A stretch of 64,000 bases of DNA, from NCBI GenBank assembly GCA_038532735.1, contig JBCBAC010000001.1:310001-374000 (forward strand). The letters are read 5' to 3'. Of this stretch, positions 26,723-33,863 are shown one piece after another. The DNA is from JAHTBL01 sp038532735 (lineage in GTDB: Bacteria > Pseudomonadota > Alphaproteobacteria > Rhodobacterales > Rhodobacteraceae). Position numbers and translations under genes: made by a program. The first letter of the stretch is position 1. The number at the start of each line of letters is the position of its first letter. The notes under the pieces were generated by a model that saw only the letters and a list, made by a program, of their open reading frames with translations, was not told the DNA's origin and searched no databases.

Positions 26723-28072
26723 ATGAGCTTTTCCCTCAGCAAGGGCCATGACAGCCTGCAAGACTTCCTGGACGCCCGCGCCCCGTACGAGCCCGAGTTT
26801 CATCAGGCCGTTCAGGAGGTCATGGCTGACATCAAACCCATCATTGACCAGTCAGATGCTTATAAAGCCGCCAACGTGTTCGAACGTCTGGTCGAGCCTG
26901 AGCGTGTGATCACATTCCAGATCGCTTGGCAGAACGATGCCGGAGAGGTTGAGGTCAATCGCGGCTACCGGGTCCAGTTCAATGGCGTTATCGGTGCTTA
27001 CAAGGGCGGGCTTCGGTTCCATCCGACAGTCAATCAATCCGTTCTGAAATTCCTCGGTTTCGAACAGACTTTCAAAAATGCGCTTACAGGTCTGCCGATG
27101 GGCGGCGCAAAAGGGGGCGCAGATTTTGATCCAACGGGTCGGTCTGACGCGGAAATCATGCGCTTTTGCACAGCTTTCATGACAGAGCTGCACCGCCATA
27201 TTGGCCCTGACATCGACGTGCCCGCGGGTGATATCAATGTAGGCGCGCGCGAGATTGGCTACCTATTTGGCGCATACCGGCGGATCACCGGCGCATTTGA
27301 AGGCGTCCTGACCGGTAAGGACGCTGCATATGCCGGCAGTGCCATGCGGACCGAAGCAACCGGCTATGGCGTGGTATATTTCCTATCGCAGATGCTCGAC
27401 GCGCATGACCAAAGCATCGAAGGAAAACGGATCATCATCTCCGGCGCCGGGAATGTCGCGACCTATGCGGCGGAAAAGGCGATTGCGCTTGGTGGCCATG
27501 TGATCAGCCTTTCTGATAGCTCGGGCTTCATTCATGACCCTGACGGCCTAACCGACGAAAAGATCGCTTGGGTACGCGCACATAAAGCGACTGCAGGCAA
27601 CGACCTGGCTCCTTATGTCGATGAGTTTGGTGGGACATGGACTGAAGGCAAAACGCCTTGGTCTCTGGAAGGTGATATCGCTGTGCCGTGCGCAACGCAG
27701 AACGAATTACAGGCCGACGACGCGAAGATGTTGATCAAGAACGGGGTGAAGGCCGTCATCGAGGGGGCAAATATGCCATCCACAGCCGATGCAAAGCAGG
27801 TCTTTGCGGATCAGAAGATCCTCTTCGCGCCCGGCAAGGCTGCGAATGCAGGCGGCGTTGCTGTGTCCGGTCTTGAGATTAGCCAGAACCGCATGCGCCG
27901 TGTCAGCACGGCGGAGGATGTTGATGATGCGCTACGCGATATCATGGCCGATATTCACGCCGCTTGTGTCGAAGAAGGGCGTAAGGATGGGCATGTAGAC
28001 TATGCCAAAGGCGCAAACGTTGCAGGCTTCCGTAAGGTCGCTGATGCAATGGTCGCGCAAGGTGTTGGCTAA
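26723..28072 (+). CDS. gdhA: NADP-specific glutamate dehydrogenase
   Basis: A 449-residue hexameric-type glutamate dehydrogenase that makes glutamate from 2-oxoglutarate, ammonium and NADPH. Landmarks are GYRVQFNGVIGAYKGGLRFHPTVN, the catalytic-lysine block LPMGGAKGGADFDP, and the coenzyme fold IISGAGNVATYAAEKAIALGG. The C terminus has FAPGKAANAGGVAVSGLEISQNRMR. ATG 26723 is preferred to the adjacent TTG 26720. No EcfG-like motif precedes it. Glutamate is also a compatible solute, so a link to osmotic adaptation is possible. Confidence 0.95.
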   Translation: MSFSLSKGHDSLQDFLDARAPYEPEFHQAVQEVMADIKPIIDQSDAYKAANVFERLVEPERVITFQIAWQNDAGEVEVNRGYRVQFNGVIGAYKGGLRFHPTVNQSVLKFLGFEQTFKNALTGLPMGGAKGGADFDPTGRSDAEIMRFCTAFMTELHRHIGPDIDVPAGDINVGAREIGYLFGAYRRITGAFEGVLTGKDAAYAGSAMRTEATGYGVVYFLSQMLDAHDQSIEGKRIIISGAGNVATYAAEKAIALGGHVISLSDSSGFIHDPDGLTDEKIAWVRAHKATAGNDLAPYVDEFGGTWTEGKTPWSLEGDIAVPCATQNELQADDAKMLIKNGVKAVIEGANMPSTADAKQVFADQKILFAPGKAANAGGVAVSGLEISQNRMRRVSTAEDVDDALRDIMADIHAACVEEGRKDGHVDYAKGANVAGFRKVADAMVAQGVG

Positions 28073-28093
28073 GCCAGAAAGCGGCGGGGTATG

Positions 28094-28118
28094 GGAACCT
28101 TCCTACGCCTCTCGTGTT
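28094..28118 (+). promoter_or_regulatory. Candidate EcfG promoter for the HAD-like gene
   Basis: GGAAC (28094-28098), a 16-base spacer and TGTT (28115-28118), one base off the CGTT consensus. It is 88 bases upstream of the HAD-like start, in an otherwise empty 133-base gap. Confidence 0.62.
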
Positions 28119-28205
28119 GCACCTAGATGGCGCTGCTTGCGCGCCAACTCAATCAAAAATCATCGAGCGCTGCTTTGATAGCGCCTGCGTGAAAGGATCG
28201 GCGTT

Positions 28206-28871
28206 ATGGAAAAGTCCGCAATCTTGTTCGGATCAATCGGAACCCTTGTCGAAACATCAGCGATGCAGCGAGCCGCCTTCAACAAGGCCTTCGCCGAGGC
28301 AGGTCTAGATTGGGAATGGGGGGAGAAGGAGTATATTCAGATGCTCCAGAAACCCGGCGGACGGGCGCGGATTGCGGACTATGCCAAGCAAAGAGGAGAG
28401 AGCGTCAGCGCTTCGGAGCTACACAGCCGCAAGACCGCGATCTTTGGCGAGATGCTGGCAGAAGAGGGCATTAGCCCGAGGCCGGGCGTGTTGTCGCTGA
28501 TCCGTTTTGCGAAAGACGAAGGTTTGAAACTTGGTTTTGCCACGACAACCTCTGTGAATAACGTTCAGGCCATCTTCAACGCCCTGAATGGAATTTTGCA
28601 GCGCAGTACGTTCGACTTTGTAGGTACGTCTGACATGGTTAGTGCGGGAAAGCCTGATCCTGAAATCTATGAGCGCGCAATGACAGAGCTTGATGTCTCT
28701 GCTCGTGCATGCCTCGCGATCGAAGACACTCCGTCATCCCTCAAGGCGGCCCGAGAGGCCGGGATCGACTGCATTGCCTTTCCGGGAGCCTACGTGAAGC
28801 CTCAAGACTTTAGCGATGCATATCGCGTCGTTGAGAAGCTTGATCCCGCCTTATTTCCTGTTCTGGCTTAA
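28206..28871 (+). CDS. HAD-family protein lacking the catalytic aspartates
   Basis: A 221-residue protein with the fold and length of HAD subfamily IA phosphatases (CbbY/beta-phosphoglucomutase-like). Motif II (TTTS, residues 113-116), motif III (GKPDPEIY, Lys149) and motif IV (IEDTPSS, Glu173-Asp174) are intact. Motif I, normally DxDGT, reads LFGSIGTL: residues 9 and 11 are Gly and Ile, so both the nucleophile and the acid/base aspartate are missing. It should therefore not be a normal phosphatase; a binding or regulatory role, or an unusual reaction, is possible. An EcfG-type promoter precedes it. Confidence 0.82.
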   Translation: MEKSAILFGSIGTLVETSAMQRAAFNKAFAEAGLDWEWGEKEYIQMLQKPGGRARIADYAKQRGESVSASELHSRKTAIFGEMLAEEGISPRPGVLSLIRFAKDEGLKLGFATTTSVNNVQAIFNALNGILQRSTFDFVGTSDMVSAGKPDPEIYERAMTELDVSARACLAIEDTPSSLKAAREAGIDCIAFPGAYVKPQDFSDAYRVVEKLDPALFPVLA

Positions 28872-28951
28872 GGTGCTTTGCGCAAAGCGATGAGAGTATG
28901 GCCGGCTATTGCGAAACTTGCGGCAGTTCACAGTGTTTCTTTTCTCAGGTC

Positions 28952-28976
28952 GGAACAAACGGCCCTCCAAGGCGTT
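28952..28976 (+). promoter_or_regulatory. Candidate EcfG promoter for the 56-residue membrane protein
   Basis: GGAAC (28952-28956), a 16-base spacer and CGTT (28973-28976), a perfect consensus match 34 bases upstream of the start of the small gene at 29011. Confidence 0.78.
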
Positions 28977-29010
28977 CTCTCTACAGTCAAACCAGAGAAA
29001 GGAGATCATT

Positions 29011-29181
29011 ATGGATGGCGCATTTCTCGTCCTCTTGCTCGCACTTTTCACGCTGCTGGCAATCATTGTCTTTGCAATTTTCAGCAAGCGTAAAACAGAG
29101 AAGCGGATGCAAGATGACTCGGCGGAGAAATCTACCTTGGCTGCCGATAAATCATCCCATGGCAAGCCAGCCGACGTTTAA
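29011..29181 (+). CDS. Small single-span membrane protein, unknown
   Basis: A 56-residue protein with one strong N-terminal membrane helix (MDGAFLVLLLALFTLLAIIVFAIF) and a charged cytoplasmic tail of lysine, aspartate and serine. AAAGGAG lies just upstream of ATG 29011; a longer frame from 28909 would run through the EcfG promoter and is not the real gene. It is a monocistronic unit bounded by a consensus EcfG promoter and a strong terminator. I recognise no family. Confidence 0.75.
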   Translation: MDGAFLVLLLALFTLLAIIVFAIFSKRKTEKRMQDDSAEKSTLAADKSSHGKPADV

Positions 29182-29190
29182 CACAAAGAG

Positions 29191-29224
29191 AAGGGGCGAC
29201 ACATAACGGTGCCGCCCCTTTTAC
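29191..29224 (+). terminator. Rho-independent terminator of the small membrane gene
   Basis: A 12-base stem with one mismatch (AAGGGGCGACAC / GTGCCGCCCCTT) followed by TTTAC on the plus strand. It lies between two converging genes (ends 29181 and 29246) and may also serve the minus strand weakly. Confidence 0.85.
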
Positions 29225-29245
29225 TTTCTACACTTTATCTTTGGC

Positions 29246-29986
29246 TTATTGATTAACCGTATCAGCGATTTTCTCTTCCGCTTTCGCTTTCACCTTCAGC
29301 ATTTCTTCTTCCAAAGCATTGCGTGCATCTGACATCAACGCATCTCTCCGCGCGCCCATCAGTGCATCTTCCCGGCGCGTGCTTGGCAGCAACGAGCCAG
29401 CCAACACGCCAAAGCCAATCGCAAGCGCCCCGGCGGCAAGTGGCTGCTCATAAATAAACCCTGTGGTTTTACGTGCAGCCCGGCGTGTCTGCCGTTCGAT
29501 ACTTTCCTGAGCGGAAATAGCCGCCTGACGCGCTTTGATGACACGTTTGCGCGCTTGGGGTGGTAGCGCCTCCAAACCGTTGTTTAGTGCCGCTTTAAGC
29601 TTTGACGCCTCAAGTCGTGGTTCCAACTCTCCGGTTGCGGTCGCTCTCATCGCGGAATCCGCCGCTGCGACTCGTACATCAAAACCTTCAAATGCGTTGT
29701 CAGGATCAACTGCGGTTGGCTGTTGCGAAGCTGTCGGTAAAGGCCGGCGTTGCGAGCCAGATGCCAAAAGACCCAAACCGATGGCGACTAACAATCCGCC
29801 TGCGGGATTTTCGCGCAAAGTGCCCCAGGTTTTTTGGGCAAGATCTGCGCCAATGTCATTGGCAGCTGACCCGACATCGCGCGCAATGCGTTCCGGCTTG
29901 ACCGTTTCGGTGAGGGCATCGAGGGAAGATGCCAGCTTTGCACGATCTGCCTCGACCCCTTTTGAGATTTGATCGATTTTAGACAT
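29246..29986 (-). CDS. DUF3618-like membrane protein
   Basis: A 246-residue protein. The N terminus (DRAKLASSLDALTETVKPERI) resembles DUF3618, followed by a membrane segment around residues 65-82 (ENPAGGLLVAIGLGLLASG), a charged helical middle and a second hydrophobic segment around 185-203 (PLAAGALAIGFGVLAGSLLP). Such proteins accompany holin-like and DUF883 proteins in stress operons. It is the last gene of a three-gene operon with eight-base overlaps. The biochemical role is unknown. Confidence 0.78.
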   Translation of the reverse strand: MSKIDQISKGVEADRAKLASSLDALTETVKPERIARDVGSAANDIGADLAQKTWGTLRENPAGGLLVAIGLGLLASGSQRRPLPTASQQPTAVDPDNAFEGFDVRVAAADSAMRATATGELEPRLEASKLKAALNNGLEALPPQARKRVIKARQAAISAQESIERQTRRAARKTTGFIYEQPLAAGALAIGFGVLAGSLLPSTRREDALMGARRDALMSDARNALEEEMLKVKAKAEEKIADTVNQ

Positions 29987-30374
29987 TTGATGCCTCCTTC
30001 ATGGCAGCGATATCATCGCGAATGCTTCCTGCTGTTTTCTCTGGAGTGAGGGCGTCGGCGCTCAGACGCGCTTTTCCAGCCAGCGCAAAACCAAATGCGA
30101 TCAGTAATAGACCACCACCCACAATCAGCGCGGCGAGACCAATCGAGAACCCGGATGCTGCGATATAAGCGACGGCAGCGGACGCCAGAACGTTTAACGC
30201 AACCAGTGCCATCAGAAGGGCGATTGCGATGAATGTAAGACCGACGCCGGCACGCGTGATGATCTGAGACATCTCCGCCCGCGCCAGTTTCAGCTCACCT
30301 TGAATAAGCGCTGTGAATTGACGAAACGTCTCCACCAAGAGTGTCGGAGCATCTTGTAACGCGTGTCTAGACAT
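29979..30374 (-). CDS. Phage-holin-superfamily-like membrane protein
   Basis: A 131-residue protein with an N-terminal amphipathic helix (LLVETFRQFTALIQGELKLARAEMSQ) and two membrane helices (about 48-72 and 78-100). This matches the putative holin superfamily (Phage_holin_3_6/DUF1469), which in bacteria is mostly chromosomal and not linked to phage. ATG 30374 is chosen; upstream codons lie inside the preceding gene. It overlaps both neighbours by eight bases. Confidence 0.8.
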   Translation of the reverse strand: MSRHALQDAPTLLVETFRQFTALIQGELKLARAEMSQIITRAGVGLTFIAIALLMALVALNVLASAAVAYIAASGFSIGLAALIVGGGLLLIAFGFALAGKARLSADALTPEKTAGSIRDDIAAMKEASNV

Positions 30375-30822
30375 GACCGGATCCTTCTTTATCGCCGAAG
30401 TCCGAACCCCATGGATCAGATCCCTGCAAAGGTGCGGAAGCATGCGGCGCGCGTGCTTTCAGGAACCGGGCTGCGGCGAAGCCAGCGATCGCAGCGCCAC
30501 CGATGAACAACAGTGGGTTGCGCCGCGCCATCTCGGTTGCCTGATCAGCCATATGTCGAATGTCAGTGGTTCGGATTTTGTGCGCCACATCTTCAATGGT
30601 GTCGGCCACTTGCTGCATTGCTTGCGCCTGCGGCGAGTTCGGATCCAACTCACTTGCGGCGGCTCCGGCGGCATCTGCAGCCTTTTGAACCTTGTGGGTC
30701 ACTTTCTGCTTCGCGCTGTCAGCATGGGCAACTGCCTCCTGAGTTGCCGCGTCGTGAGCCTTTTGGCCCAATTCTGCAGCGTGCTGTTTCGCGGTTTGAG
30801 TGAGGTCTGATGTATCCGACAT
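30367..30822 (-). CDS. DUF883/YqjD-like membrane protein
   Basis: A 151-residue protein with a long alanine/glutamine-rich amphipathic helical part (about 1-105) and a single C-terminal membrane segment (RRNPLLFIGGAAIAGFAAARFLKARAP), like YqjD/ElaB proteins that tether ribosomes or coat the membrane in stationary phase in E. coli. GGGAGAT precedes ATG 30822. First gene of the operon 30822-29246, with an EcfG promoter 35 bases upstream of the start. Confidence 0.8.
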   Translation of the reverse strand: MSDTSDLTQTAKQHAAELGQKAHDAATQEAVAHADSAKQKVTHKVQKAADAAGAAASELDPNSPQAQAMQQVADTIEDVAHKIRTTDIRHMADQATEMARRNPLLFIGGAAIAGFAAARFLKARAPHASAPLQGSDPWGSDFGDKEGSGHV

Positions 30823-30856
30823 GAGAGATCTCCCTATTGATTGCAACTGACCGACT

Positions 30857-30881
30857 AACGTCAAAAATCCGCTTTCGTTCC
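30857..30881 (-). promoter_or_regulatory. Candidate EcfG promoter for the DUF883-holin-DUF3618 operon
   Basis: On the minus strand GGAAC (30881-30877), a 16-base spacer and CGTT (30860-30857): a perfect match. It is back to back with the plus-strand promoter at 30905-30929. Confidence 0.8.
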
Positions 30882-30904
30882 TCAATTGATTTTCTCGACA
30901 TCAT

Positions 30905-30929
30905 GGAACCAAACCAATCTCAGCGCGTT
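30905..30929 (+). promoter_or_regulatory. Candidate EcfG promoter for the YqaE-DUF4112 pair
   Basis: GGAAC (30905-30909), a 16-base spacer and CGTT (30926-30929), a perfect match, 36 bases upstream of ATG 30966. Confidence 0.8.
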
Positions 30930-30965
30930 TTTTCGTCGACAATTATCTATGAAACGGAGGGCCTG

Positions 30966-31124
30966 ATGGACCTTGTTCGCATCATTATCGCCGTCATCTT
31001 GCCGCCGTTGGGTGTCTTTCTGGAGGTGGGTCTGTCACGCCATTTCTGGCTGAACATCTTGCTGACACTTCTAGGCTATATTCCGGGGATCGTTCATGCC
31101 GTCTACATCATTGCACGCCGTTGA
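30966..31124 (+). CDS. YqaE/Pmp3 family small membrane protein
   Basis: A 52-residue protein with two membrane helices and the Pmp3/UPF0057 pattern ILPPLGVFLEVGLSRHFWLNILLTLLGYIPGIVHAVYII, complete and of family length. Pmp3 proteins affect membrane potential and are induced by salt and cold stress in yeast, plants and bacteria. ACGGAGG precedes the ATG. The 3' end overlaps the DUF4112 gene by 29 bases in another frame. Confidence 0.92.
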   Translation: MDLVRIIIAVILPPLGVFLEVGLSRHFWLNILLTLLGYIPGIVHAVYIIARR

Positions 31125-31482
31125 ACGGCAAGCTGCTCTGCAAAGATATGAAGGCTGGGCCAAGTCCTTGGACAGCAAATTCAGGATCTTTGGCATTCCA
31201 GTTGGCTGGGATTCTATCCTCGGTCTAGTGCCGGGCCTTGGTGACACGATCACGCTGGTCCCGGCTCTTTTGATGATCAACACCGGATACCGCGCTGGTA
31301 TTCGCAAACGGGCCTTGGGTCGAATGATCTGGAATACGGGGCTCGATCTGACGTTGGGCACGGTTCCACTCGTCGGGGACCTTTTTGATTTGGCTTTCAA
31401 AAGTCATCGCAAGAATGTCGATGTTTTGCGGACCGAGTTTGACCGCCTCGCGTCTGATCAGACCAGCCACGTCACCGCGTAG
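31096..31482 (+). CDS. DUF4112 domain protein
   Basis: A 128-residue protein matching DUF4112: KSLDSKFRIFGIPVGWDSILGLVPGLGDTITLVPAL, then MIWNTGLDLTLGTVPLVGDLFDLAFKSHRKN. Two hydrophobic segments suggest membrane association. The role is unknown. ATG 31096 lies inside the end of the YqaE gene; no downstream start keeps the conserved domain, so the 29-base overlap seems real and implies translational coupling. Confidence 0.82.
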   Translation: MPSTSLHAVERQAALQRYEGWAKSLDSKFRIFGIPVGWDSILGLVPGLGDTITLVPALLMINTGYRAGIRKRALGRMIWNTGLDLTLGTVPLVGDLFDLAFKSHRKNVDVLRTEFDRLASDQTSHVTA

Positions 31483-31569
31483 CACCTGGCGCAGATCACA
31501 CGGGATCGGTGTCGGCCCGTCTTGCGTTCAAACCTTATCACCGACACTAAAAAGTAGATGGAGAAAGAA

Positions 31570-31767
31570 ATGAACTGGGAAGAAATCAAAGGTAATTGGA
31601 CTCAAGCCAAGGGTCGTTTGCGTGAAGAATATGGCGAGCTGACCGATGATGAAATGGAGCAAGCCAAAGGCGAGCGCGAGCAACTTGTCGGCCTGATCAG
31701 CGAAAAGTATGGCCGTGCTAAGCTGGAAGTCGAAAAAGAGCTCGACAATCTGTTCAGTAAAAGCTGA
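31570..31767 (+). CDS. CsbD-family stress protein
   Basis: A 65-residue acidic/basic helical protein with the CsbD pattern MNWEEIKGNWTQAKGRLREEYGELTDDEMEQAKGEREQLVGLISEKYG. CsbD is a general stress protein in Bacillus and is widespread in proteobacteria; its function is not known. ATG 31570 follows GGAGAAAG; ATG 31558 is four codons earlier. It is followed by a very strong bidirectional terminator. No clear EcfG promoter is visible within 90 bases, so it may be read from the YqaE promoter. Confidence 0.92.
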   Translation: MNWEEIKGNWTQAKGRLREEYGELTDDEMEQAKGEREQLVGLISEKYGRAKLEVEKELDNLFSKS

Positions 31768-31783
31768 GCGATTTATTTAAAAC

Positions 31784-31825
31784 AAAAAAAGCCCGCCGTG
31801 GAGTTTTCCACGGCGGGCTTTTTCG
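31784..31825. terminator. Bidirectional terminator after csbD
   Basis: A perfect 12-base stem (GCCCGCCGTGGA / TCCACGGCGGGC, 31791-31802 and 31807-31818) flanked by seven A on the left and five T on the right, so it can stop transcription from csbD on the plus strand and from the YqjD-like gene on the minus strand. Confidence 0.92.
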
Positions 31826-31837
31826 CGTGAGCGTTTG

Positions 31838-32062
31838 TCAGTCACGACCGCGAAGGGCGAGGCCAACCAAAATACCAACGCCGAGTGCGCCGGCAATGGC
31901 GGCACCTGGGTTGTCTCGAACAAATTTAGTGCCCGCTTCGGTCAGTTTGTGGATCTCGTCAGTGGCTTGCTCAGTTGCCTTGCTGACGGTTTTTTGTGCT
32001 GTTTCGATGCTTTGTTCCACTGCATCAGTCGCACGATCTTTGAGAGGGGCCTGGTCTGTCAT
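31838..32062 (-). CDS. YqjD/ElaB-like (DUF883) small membrane protein
   Basis: A 74-residue protein with an amphipathic helix rich in alanine, threonine, glutamate and lysine and a C-terminal membrane anchor FVRDNPGAAIAGALGVGILVGLALRGRD, the DUF883 pattern. It resembles a short version of the 30367-30822 protein. The gene follows the 32125-32373 gene after a strong terminator, so its expression may depend on read-through or an unseen promoter. Confidence 0.85.
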   Translation of the reverse strand: MTDQAPLKDRATDAVEQSIETAQKTVSKATEQATDEIHKLTEAGTKFVRDNPGAAIAGALGVGILVGLALRGRD

Positions 32063-32082
32063 ACTCTATCCTTTCTATGCGA

Positions 32083-32109
32083 AAACCGCGACCGATGAAG
32101 GTCGCGGTA
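32083..32109 (-). terminator. Rho-independent terminator on the minus strand
   Basis: Read on the minus strand, ACCGCGACC-TTCATC-GGTCGCGGT is a nine-base-pair stem followed by TTTTC. It ends the transcript of the gene at 32125-32373. Confidence 0.85.
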
Positions 32110-32124
32110 TCTTCAAGACTGCTG

Positions 32125-32373
32125 TTAGCTTTCGTCCGCAGCGTCTTCTTCAGGGCTTTGAATGTCGAGTGTTGGCACTTCCATGGTGATTTCCTCGGTG
32201 CCCGTTTCGATGTCGCCGACATCGGCTTCAAACTCCGGCAGGTTGCCGCCTTCGACATTCACTTCGACATCCGGCAGGCTGGCCTCTTCGGTCTGGTCAA
32301 TGTCGATCATATAGACCCCAAAACCGATAGCGACTGCTGCAACTCCAACTGCGATGATTGGCATGGCTTTCAT
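32125..32373 (-). CDS. Small membrane-anchored acidic protein, unknown
   Basis: An 82-residue protein with an N-terminal hydrophobic helix (about residues 4-22, MPIIAVGVAAVAIGFGVYMI) and a strongly acidic periplasmic or extracytoplasmic tail (LPDVEVNVEGGNLPEFEADVGDIETGTEEIT) with short repeats of the type LPxxExxV. I recognise no family. It has its own EcfG-type promoter and terminator. Confidence 0.72.
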   Translation of the reverse strand: MKAMPIIAVGVAAVAIGFGVYMIDIDQTEEASLPDVEVNVEGGNLPEFEADVGDIETGTEEITMEVPTLDIQSPEEDAADES

Positions 32374-32405
32374 TGTATTTCTCCCGTTCTAGGTTACGGA
32401 AAGAC

Positions 32406-32430
32406 AACAATCACCATGTGCAAGAGTTCC
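32406..32430 (-). promoter_or_regulatory. Candidate EcfG promoter for the acidic small protein
   Basis: On the minus strand GGAAC (32430-32426), a 16-base spacer and TGTT (32409-32406), one base off consensus, 33 bases upstream of the ATG at 32373. Confidence 0.7.
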
Positions 32431-32457
32431 CAAAAAAGCGGGCACTCTGTCCTTCTT

Positions 32458-33186
32458 TTACAGGATTGGGCGTTCTGGAACGCTGGTATCGTCAAGCATC
32501 GCAATCTCTGCCAGCGCGTCGATATCTGAGATGCTCAAAATGCCGTCAGACCAATGCGCAAGCTGCCGGTTTTTCAGTTTTGCCAGCGTCTTATTCGTAT
32601 GAACAATTGAAAGGCCAAGCGCGTCTGCAAGATCTTGCTGCCGATATGGGAACGGCATCTGATGATTGTTAACCAGGCTCAAGGCTTCGCCGCGCAAGTA
32701 GACTTTTGCTAAAGCCCATGACACAGCTTGCAGCGCGTCACGCTGACCGATTGTGGCAAGTGTGTCGCCTAGAAAATGCTCTTCGACTGCGGCTAACCAA
32801 GTGATCGAAAAAGCGCGCTTTGGATTGTCTTTGAAAAAGCCCCAGATCGCAGAGCGGTCGAAGACGCACAAAGTCATTTTTGTCGTCGCTTCAACAGAAT
32901 GGCCCATCTGCCCCATCACAGCAGCTTGCAGGCCAATGAAATCACCAGGCATGATTAAATTGACAACCTGACGTTTGCCGTTTTCAAGGTATTTGTACCG
33001 CAATCCCATTCCGTGCAGCGCCGTAAAAAGCTGAGGACTATTGGACCCTTCCATTAGAATGGGCGCGCCCTCATCGACAACGAGTTCGCCAACCTTGAAG
33101 CGCTGCATTACGGCGATCTCTTCCCGCGACATCGGCGTAAAGAGTTCCCGTCGACGCAAGGGGCAATGTTCACATTTCGTAGCCAA
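32458..33186 (-). CDS. Crp/Fnr-family transcription regulator
   Basis: A 242-residue regulator with a cyclic-nucleotide-binding-like domain (about 20-140, including GDFIGLQAAVMG) and a C-terminal winged helix (FPYRQQDLADALGLSIVHTNKTLAKLKNRQL). The N terminus has only two cysteines in CEHCPL, so an oxygen-labile 4Fe-4S cluster of the Fnr type looks unlikely. Start is TTG 33186 after GGGAGA; ATG codon 19 is an alternative. Such regulators are common in roseobacter stress loci, but the ligand and targets are unknown. Confidence 0.88.
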   Translation of the reverse strand: MATKCEHCPLRRRELFTPMSREEIAVMQRFKVGELVVDEGAPILMEGSNSPQLFTALHGMGLRYKYLENGKRQVVNLIMPGDFIGLQAAVMGQMGHSVEATTKMTLCVFDRSAIWGFFKDNPKRAFSITWLAAVEEHFLGDTLATIGQRDALQAVSWALAKVYLRGEALSLVNNHQMPFPYRQQDLADALGLSIVHTNKTLAKLKNRQLAHWSDGILSISDIDALAEIAMLDDTSVPERPIL

Positions 33187-33269
33187 TTTTTACAGTCTCC
33201 CTATGTCATAGATTAATGCGTTCCACGATGACGAGTGCTATTTTCTGAAGGTCTTCTGGAGAGATCAGC

Positions 33270-33647
33270 GTGTCCAAAAGCTTTGTCATTCTTGAACCCG
33301 ATCCCATCGTGTGCATGGATTTGGAAGGTATGCTGATTGGTCGCTTTCCCGGGTCTCCTCTGATGCAGGGTGCGGCATTGTCGGACCTCGGCACAGCAAT
33401 TTACAATTGCGGACCCGACACGACTTTCTTCGTGCGCAGCAACCTGATGGATGAGGACAAAGATGTGAGCGGCGTGATCGAAACAGTGGCGACACGCGGC
33501 AGCCACATCGTGATCATCGGCCCTGACCGACAAACAGCATTTCCAGCCACATTCATTGATTTGCCTTTTACGACAGACATGATCGTTGCAGCCGTCGACC
33601 CATCGGCATGTCCAGATGGTGATGAGACACCAAGCGCAACACCCTAA
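33270..33647 (+). CDS. Degenerate receiver-like protein
   Basis: A 125-residue protein that looks like a stand-alone response-regulator receiver: beta-1 VILEPDPIVCMDLEGML with an acidic pair (Glu9, Asp11), and a C-terminal DLPFTTDMIVAAV similar to the usual KPF segment. The phosphoryl-accepting aspartate is absent where expected (TTFFVRSNL, about residue 56) and the conserved lysine before PF is leucine (residue 98). It is therefore probably not phosphorylated. Start is GTG 33270 after GGAGAGA. It lies 83 bases from the divergent Crp/Fnr gene. Confidence 0.65.
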   Translation: MSKSFVILEPDPIVCMDLEGMLIGRFPGSPLMQGAALSDLGTAIYNCGPDTTFFVRSNLMDEDKDVSGVIETVATRGSHIVIIGPDRQTAFPATFIDLPFTTDMIVAAVDPSACPDGDETPSATP

Positions 33648-33778
33648 CCTACTGTTGTATTAGTGACTGAACGATCCTGAAGCCCTGAAATTTGGCTAAT
33701 CATGGCGCATTCCTTTCTTCTTGATGTTCACGTTGGGTAACGCGCCTGCGCGAGACAGGTTCCATTCTGTCTGATTGG

Positions 33779-33803
33779 GGAACGATCTGCAGGTCTCTTC
33801 GTT
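33779..33803 (+). promoter_or_regulatory. Candidate EcfG promoter for DUF1328 and dps
   Basis: GGAAC (33779-33783), a 16-base spacer and CGTT (33800-33803), a perfect match, 60 bases upstream of the DUF1328 start. dps follows 31 bases after DUF1328 without a terminator and is probably on the same transcript. Confidence 0.78.
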
Positions 33804-33863
33804 GAGCAGGTGAACCGCGTAATGACCTCGATCATGCGTCAACTTTAACCAAAGGAGTAAGCC

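Noticed and set aside
29979..30374. Prophage remnant suggested by the holin-like gene
   Set aside because: No lysis, integrase or structural phage genes are near; the gene lies in a stress operon with an EcfG promoter, and this family is usually chromosomal.
31503..31530. EcfG promoter for csbD
   Set aside because: The -35 would be GGATC rather than GGAAC; only the GCGTT part matches. csbD may be read from the upstream YqaE promoter.
33200..33224. EcfG promoter for the Crp/Fnr gene on the minus strand
   Set aside because: GGAAC is present (33224-33220), but at 16 or 17 bases the sequence is TAGG or AGGG, not a GTT-type -10.
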